A DNA stretch of 64,000 nt. Origin: Phycomyces nitens (lineage: Eukaryota; Mucoromycota; Mucoromycetes; Mucorales; Phycomycetaceae). How positions within the stretch are numbered: the stretch's first letter is position 1; each line of letters begins with the position of its first letter. A program made the position numbers and the translations under genes. Positions 59,394 to 64,000 of the stretch are shown one piece after another. The notes beneath the pieces were generated by a model. It had not been told where the DNA came from. It saw only the letters and a program-made list of their open reading frames with translations, and ran no database searches. The DNA lies in the NCBI GenBank assembly GCA_022702545.1, contig JAHRBC010000003.1:1674001-1738000 (forward strand). Reading direction: 5' to 3'.

Positions 59394-60890
59394 TGGTCTA
59401 CTTTTTTTTGTACATGTACATATTCATCTTTGAAACAATACAAACTCTTTCAAAGAATAAAATGTACTTGGGTGATGCCATTGGCTAGATAATATACTGA
59501 ATTTGATGACCAATGAGCATTGTAAACCATCCAAGGGTGCTATCTTTATTAATTCTCTAAAAGAACAAAGGTGTGTCGGACACACGTACAAATAAAGGAA
59601 CATTTATTGCTACAAAAAATTTAGGCCAAATATCACAGCAATAAAAAGACAGAATATCTCCAAAGCAGTGGCAAGAATACAAGTTATGATGATATTTGAA
59701 AAGTACGAAACATGCAATATGAGAGATAGAGAGAGAGAGAGAATTAAACTATTGAAAACGCGTTTAGTTCATGATAATTTTGTTATTATTCTCATTATTA
59801 AACTTTTCAAAAATGATAATGCTGGTATCTTGTCAGAGAAACAAGTAATAAAATTGGTCTTTATCAGTGTAGAAATAGCTTTACAGGATACACGTTCAAG
59901 AGTGACGATGATTTAATTTCTGGATAATGATAGAGTGGTCCGTGCATTTCTTGTTCAAAACCAAAAAGTATTTCTGTACAGGTAGACAGGGAATAATAAT
60001 AATAATAATAAAAAGGATTGTTTATTTATTACAATAGAAGACGAGGCAAACTATTTGCAGTAACCGTTTCTCGGTACTAGTGGAGTATTATATACAATAA
60101 GCTACACTTGAAAAGATGACATTTTTATATAAAATAAACATTGATGTAATATTAAGAATGAAAGCTAAAAAAAAATCAATATCATTTTCTAACCTGTAAC
60201 TTTGTCTGATAATTCCACCTTTTCAAATGGAAATTTTTTTTATTTTATTATTTTATTGTATTGCATTTTGGTACAATTATTTCATGAAACAATGTTTTCA
60301 GCCAAAAGTATGGAAAGTCTTGCAACAAACACATTTATCCAGCACAATTACACTTTTTTAAAAAAAGGCTCTTTATTTGCCTATTTTCTCTTGAGCTAGT
60401 TTCTTTTGTAAACCGAATCTCGGCAAGGTATATCAACATAAAAGTCATTTGGCCTTTGGTGGTAAACGATGAACTCTAGTCAATGTTTCAATATACCAAA
60501 GTTTTAGTTGATAAAATGTCTAGACAGTCTGCTTAAACTGAATCTTTAAATTACAATGCTTTTGTTTAATCTGTATACAACCAAATTGACATTTGTACAA
60601 GGTCATATAAGTATCTTCCTGTCAACTTTTAATGATGGTCAATACATTGCTCTTTGACTACTTTCTCACAGAACAAGTTGGTTAAATATTGGGAATATTT
60701 GATGGGTTATAATTCTCGCCAAAGTACAAATCATAAAGGTCAATTTTTTTTAATAGAAATCATGGCACATAAAAGCTATAGTCTAATTTTATTTTATTTT
60801 ATTTTATATATTAAAATTAAAATCCCTCTTTTAACATTCAAGCACCTTTTAAACCACTTTTAATCAGCTCTTGATCGCAAACACATTACA
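59394..60890. other. 1.5-kb AT-rich intergen with small inverted repeat
   Basis: No gene recognised; several 60-90 codon open frames lack motifs. A 15-bp palindrome gtgtgtcggacacac spans 59571-59585. A T/TTTTA repeat block at about 60789-60812 lies before the CCDC97 gene. Confidence 0.5.
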
Positions 60891-62110
60891 ATGAATCAAA
60901 CCAACAGAGATTCAGTACTCGAATATGCAAAGAATAATTTGGATGAAATTGAATTCAAAACGTTAAAGAGAGATGAGACTGAGCTGAATGATCAAGAAAA
61001 GTTGAAGCAAATGGAGATCTTACTGGAACGCGATCCGGGCCTCTTTTTAAGTAAATGGGGCAAATACTTGCCAGATAACATACTGAGCCAGTTTGAGAGT
61101 TTACGAGGCAAGTGCGCAATTTTTTTTTATATATGTGTACATGCAGCTTACAAGGTATTCCATGATTATAGGCGATTATGAAATCGATTTCTACCTGCGC
61201 AATATGCTGCATGATAGTCCACAAAACTCACCGGCAAGCACACCGGTTCTGACCACTAAGCCTTATCAGCCTTCAAGATATGTCAGAAACCGCGTTCGTG
61301 CAAATGCTCGCAACCGTCGGTTCGTTTATTTGCAGTCTGTCTTGCGCAACTCAGAGTATTTTTCAGATGAATCGTTACAATTACGCGATCCAGTGCTCTA
61401 TGAATATTTTATTGGCAAATATACTCCTGCCAGTAAACGAACCGAGCCATTTGCAAGCGATGTTAAACTAGTAGAGCGTGTTCTAAGCGATATAGACCGA
61501 GACTATGTAGAACAACAATTGAAGCTCTCTAGGGAAAGAGAACAAGAGCAATTCGAGGAAGAAGAGGAAGAGGAAGAGGAAGAGGATGATGAAGATGAAG
61601 AAGAGGACGAAAAAGACACAAAAGTGGACTTGAAAATGAAAGGAAAGGCTACAGATGTCCATGTCCCTGATCGAGAATGTTTAATAGATACAAGTGATGA
61701 TGAGTCAATGAAAGACGATTCCTTGAACACTCATGGACAAGATCTAATGGACGATACAGAGGAAGGTGTGGCTTCCCGGGAAGATCAGCGAAAGGAGTTT
61801 GTGCGTATTATGGAAGAACGGTTTCTGATCGGAAATGATGTAAGTAGCTCCAAAGTAATATATCTCGTACTGATTCCGTTAAACTTGCTAGACTGATTTC
61901 GATTATAGCGCTGTTGATTATAATGAGGTTAGTAATCTGCAGTCAATGACTCCTATCAAGCAACAAACTAATATGATCTAAACAAAGGCCTACGACGATC
62001 TTGACCAACAAGAACGCGATGCCCATGACAGATATTTTGACGATGAAGAATCCCAAGACCCAACTCCAACCCAGAAAGAGACCGAATATACAGGAGAATT
62101 GGACTATTGA
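60891..62110 (+). CDS. CCDC97-like coiled-coil protein (DUF2052)
   Basis: CCDC97 is a conserved eukaryotic protein associated with spliceosomal SF3B complexes; yeasts lack it. Exons 60891-61107, 61172-61839, 61892-61927 and 61988-62110, 347 residues. Conserved: 'LLERDPGLFLSKWGKYLPDN' near the N-terminus, 'VRNRVRANARNRRFVYLQSV' in the middle and 'DYSAVDYNEAYDDLDQQERD' near the end, which match the family's helical blocks. A highly acidic run (about 218-245, EEEE/DDEDEE) sits in the middle. Intron 1 (61108-61171) is GC-AG (GCAAGT); a nearby GT choice gives a stop. Exon 3's acceptor (61891) was chosen by frame; an AG 20 bases later would give a stop. Confidence 0.9.
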
Positions 62111-62380
62111 TGTTTGCTATAGATTCTATACTGTTTTGGTGCTGGGTGATAAGCAATATATTACTTTGTCTTGTGCGTTTAGATGCCGGATATTTGTCTC
62201 TAGCAACTTTCTCTTCCTCGCGACAAAAACCACCAAGTCAATGAGAACTTGGCAACCCTCGGGGATAAAACAAAAAGGACGAGTGGTTGGCAAGGAATCT
62301 ATGCTGCGTAAAGAACAGATTATGGAAGCCTATATTTCTCTCTAGTGATATTTTTCTTTTTTGTCTTTTCCTCATTCTTA
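62111..62380. promoter_or_regulatory. Spacer between CCDC97 and the Sel1 gene
   Basis: 270 bp. Contains several T/C runs before the ATG at 62381. One open frame crosses it but has no motif. No RNA gene seen. Confidence 0.4.
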
Positions 62381-64000
62381 ATGACAACTGTCATTAGTCC
62401 AACTGTACAAACACAACTGGAACATCCAGATCTCGCTTCTACTTTCGAGTCCTTTGGTATTCACGAATCTCTTAATGAGGTTGGGCATTTGAATGAGTCA
62501 TTGATTATTCGCAACTCTTGTGAATCTAATGGACTCGAGTACAATCGTCAGACCAAAGAAAGTCTCGATGTAGCTCAACACAGCATAACCATTCAATTAT
62601 CTCCGACAACTTACACAACCCTCGACTCTGTAAATCCAGACAGAGGCTCTTTCTACGAACCTATTGGACCTCTTCAAGAGATTGATAGCACCAAGCTCCA
62701 TCCATCTAAAGATACTATATATGATAACGATGATGGCTCTATTAATGCACCTCAACACTATCCCGATTTACCAATCCAGTCCTCAGAAACAACGCCTGAA
62801 TTGGACCCTGACTCTGTCCACCACACTCCACAAGACTCCAATTCTCCTCCTCAACAGCAGGTCAGCACGATCAACACGCTCAGCCCAATACCTGTGGTAG
62901 ATGATACATACTTTCCAGAAAGCTCTCTTTTGGCAGCTGCAAACTCTGGCAAGCTGGTTAAACCCAGTAGATTTCCGTCGCCTACTATGGAAAATATAGC
63001 CAGACTACGTGAAAGCTCTGCAGCAAGTGCTAATCCTCTGGACCTCCTTGAATTCGCCATGTTCCTAGTAGAAGCAGCACCATACGTACTTGAAGATGAA
63101 CAAGATCAAAAGGTTGTTGAAAAAACAAGAGACTCTTTGCTACTAGAAGCCCAAAAGATCGTCAAGAGATTAGCTACAAATGGAAACATTGCAAAATCAG
63201 GGTGTTCAGAAGCACAATTCTTCCTTGCAAATTGCTATGGAACTGGAGCCATGAAGATTCCAATTGATCCTGACAAGGCATTCAATCTATATTTGCAAGG
63301 ATCCAAGCAAAATCATCTCCAATGTTCTTATAGAGTTGCAGTATGCTATGAGATTGGTACAGGAACCAAACGAGATGATAACCGTGCTATACAATTCTAC
63401 AGAAAAGCGGCCAAGCTGGGGGATCCCCTGTCAATGTATAAACTCGGCATTATTCTTCTAAAAGGCTTCCTAGGAGTCCAGAAAAATGAGCGTGAGGGAG
63501 TTTCTTGGATAAAAAGAGCTGCAAAGACAGCAAATCAAGACCACCCACAGGCACTCCACGAACTTGGTCTTATATATGAACAAACGGATGTTGGCTATAT
63601 TCTTCCTGATCTTGATTATGCCCGTGAGCTATTTAGTCAGGCAGCCCAGTACGGATTCGCTCCCTCTCAATACAGACTCGGTTTGGCATACGAAAACGGA
63701 TCATTAAAGTGTCCTGTCAACCCACGTAGATCGATTGCATGGTATTCCAGGGCTGCAGAGCAAGGAGATATTGAATCAGAATTAGCATTGTCTGGATGGT
63801 ATCTTACGGGTGCAGAAGGAATTCTCCAACAAGATAATTTCCAAGCCTATCTATGGGCACGGAGAGCAGCAGACAAAGGGTTTTCGAAAGCAGAATATGC
63901 CATAGGATACTATACTGAAACTGGTGTAGGCGTAGAGCCAAATCTAAATGAAGCCAAAAGGTGGTATCTACGTTCGGCTGCAAGTGGGAATCGACTGGCA
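62381..64000 (+). CDS. Sel1-repeat protein, SKT5/CHS4-type chitin synthase regulator (3' end beyond window)
   Basis: No intron seen; the frame stays open to the right edge (540 codons here). The start ATG at 62381 leads to a disordered, Ser/Pro/Glu-rich N-terminus of about 200 residues. Then a helix ('NPLDLLEFAMFLVEAAPYVL') precedes tandem Sel1 repeats: 'SEAQFFLANCYGTGAMKIPI', 'LQCSYRVAVCYEIGTGTKRD', 'GDPLSMYKLGIILLKGFLGV', 'HPQALHELGLIYEQTDVGYI', 'FAPSQYRLGLAYENGSL', 'DIESELALSGWYLTGAEGIL', 'FSKAEYAIGYYTETGVGVEP'. This arrangement is that of Chs4/Skt5 activators of class IV chitin synthase. In the family a C-terminal prenylation box is sometimes present; it cannot be checked because the gene runs off the edge. 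Confidence 0.9.
   Translation, partial: MTTVISPTVQTQLEHPDLASTFESFGIHESLNEVGHLNESLIIRNSCESNGLEYNRQTKESLDVAQHSITIQLSPTTYTTLDSVNPDRGSFYEPIGPLQEIDSTKLHPSKDTIYDNDDGSINAPQHYPDLPIQSSETTPELDPDSVHHTPQDSNSPPQQQVSTINTLSPIPVVDDTYFPESSLLAAANSGKLVKPSRFPSPTMENIARLRESSAASANPLDLLEFAMFLVEAAPYVLEDEQDQKVVEKTRDSLLLEAQKIVKRLATNGNIAKSGCSEAQFFLANCYGTGAMKIPIDPDKAFNLYLQGSKQNHLQCSYRVAVCYEIGTGTKRDDNRAIQFYRKAAKLGDPLSMYKLGIILLKGFLGVQKNEREGVSWIKRAAKTANQDHPQALHELGLIYEQTDVGYILPDLDYARELFSQAAQYGFAPSQYRLGLAYENGSLKCPVNPRRSIAWYSRAAEQGDIESELALSGWYLTGAEGILQQDNFQAYLWARRAADKGFSKAEYAIGYYTETGVGVEPNLNEAKRWYLRSAASGNRLA

Noticed and set aside
59571..59585. Palindrome gtgtgtcggacacac considered as an operator
   Set aside because: It sits in a gap about 180 bases beyond a gene end, not near a start codon; no support for function.
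62001..62345. A 114-codon plus-strand frame overlapping the CCDC97 end
   Set aside because: Out of frame with CCDC97, low-complexity, no motif; most likely 3' UTR of CCDC97 and leader of the Sel1 gene.

Overview
The window looks like a nuclear chromosome segment from a filamentous, early-diverging fungus, most likely Mucoromycota (Mucorales-like). The evidence is: short introns of roughly 40-100 nt in almost every gene (about 100 introns in 26 intron-bearing or single-exon genes); AT-rich intergenic DNA full of homopolymers and simple repeats; fungal-type genes (a SKT5/CHS4-like Sel1 protein, a GDP-mannose transporter, a PCL-type cyclin, a fungal perilipin); and animal-like genes that yeasts have mostly lost (CCDC97, TRIP4/ASC-1, a DNAJC30-like protein, an ENL/AF9-like YEATS protein, a possible CEP192-like protein). 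The phylum is an inference; no rRNA or tRNA gene was seen that would settle it.

Layout. 1-1590: NOT1, running off the left edge. 1591-6264: gene-poor DNA with a dead Tc1/mariner transposase and an unidentified decayed coding stretch. 6265-16141: perilipin-like protein, the ribosome-collision E3 ligase Hel2/ZNF598, a YEATS-domain chromatin reader, mitochondrial uL10m, CTP synthase. 16217-27825: an AFG2/SPATA5-type AAA ATPase, a disordered orphan protein, TRIP4, the splicing factor CLF1/CRNKL1, mitochondrial uS14m, and an ASH-domain (CEP192/SPD-2-like) protein. 27826-30428: a second dead Tc1 element. 30429-41781: a secreted/membrane kelch protein, a 293-bp fold-back MITE with TA target sites, a peroxisomal 4CL-like CoA ligase, a GDP-mannose transporter, PdxT, Rab2, and cytosolic uL14. 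41782-45319: a 3.5-kb AT-rich desert. 45320-62110: kelch-BTB protein, TB2/DP1/HVA22 protein, PCL cyclin, TACO1/YebC, IRE1, ATP23, RPN10, DNAJC30-like protein, CCDC97. 62381 to the right edge: a Sel1-repeat chitin-synthase regulator.

These are ordinary housekeeping genes on both strands, with many divergent promoters and closely spaced convergent ends. There is no operon or cluster logic. Recurrent themes are translation quality control and mRNA fate (NOT1, Hel2, ribosomal proteins, TACO1), proteostasis and the secretory pathway (IRE1, RPN10, ATP23, Rab2, GDP-mannose transport) and splicing-associated factors (CLF1, CCDC97).

The more unusual observations are four GC-AG introns among about 100; several extremely small coding exons, including an 11-nt one in Rab2 and one that contributes only the ATG in the YEATS gene; a strong 40-nt intron-like segment in Hel2 whose removal would break the frame; an apparently missing NOT1 N-terminus; the fold-back MITE; and the ASH-domain protein. 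I did not find a convincing previously undescribed multi-gene system. All exon boundaries were read by hand from splice signals, frame continuity and family similarity recalled from memory; no alignment or search was run.
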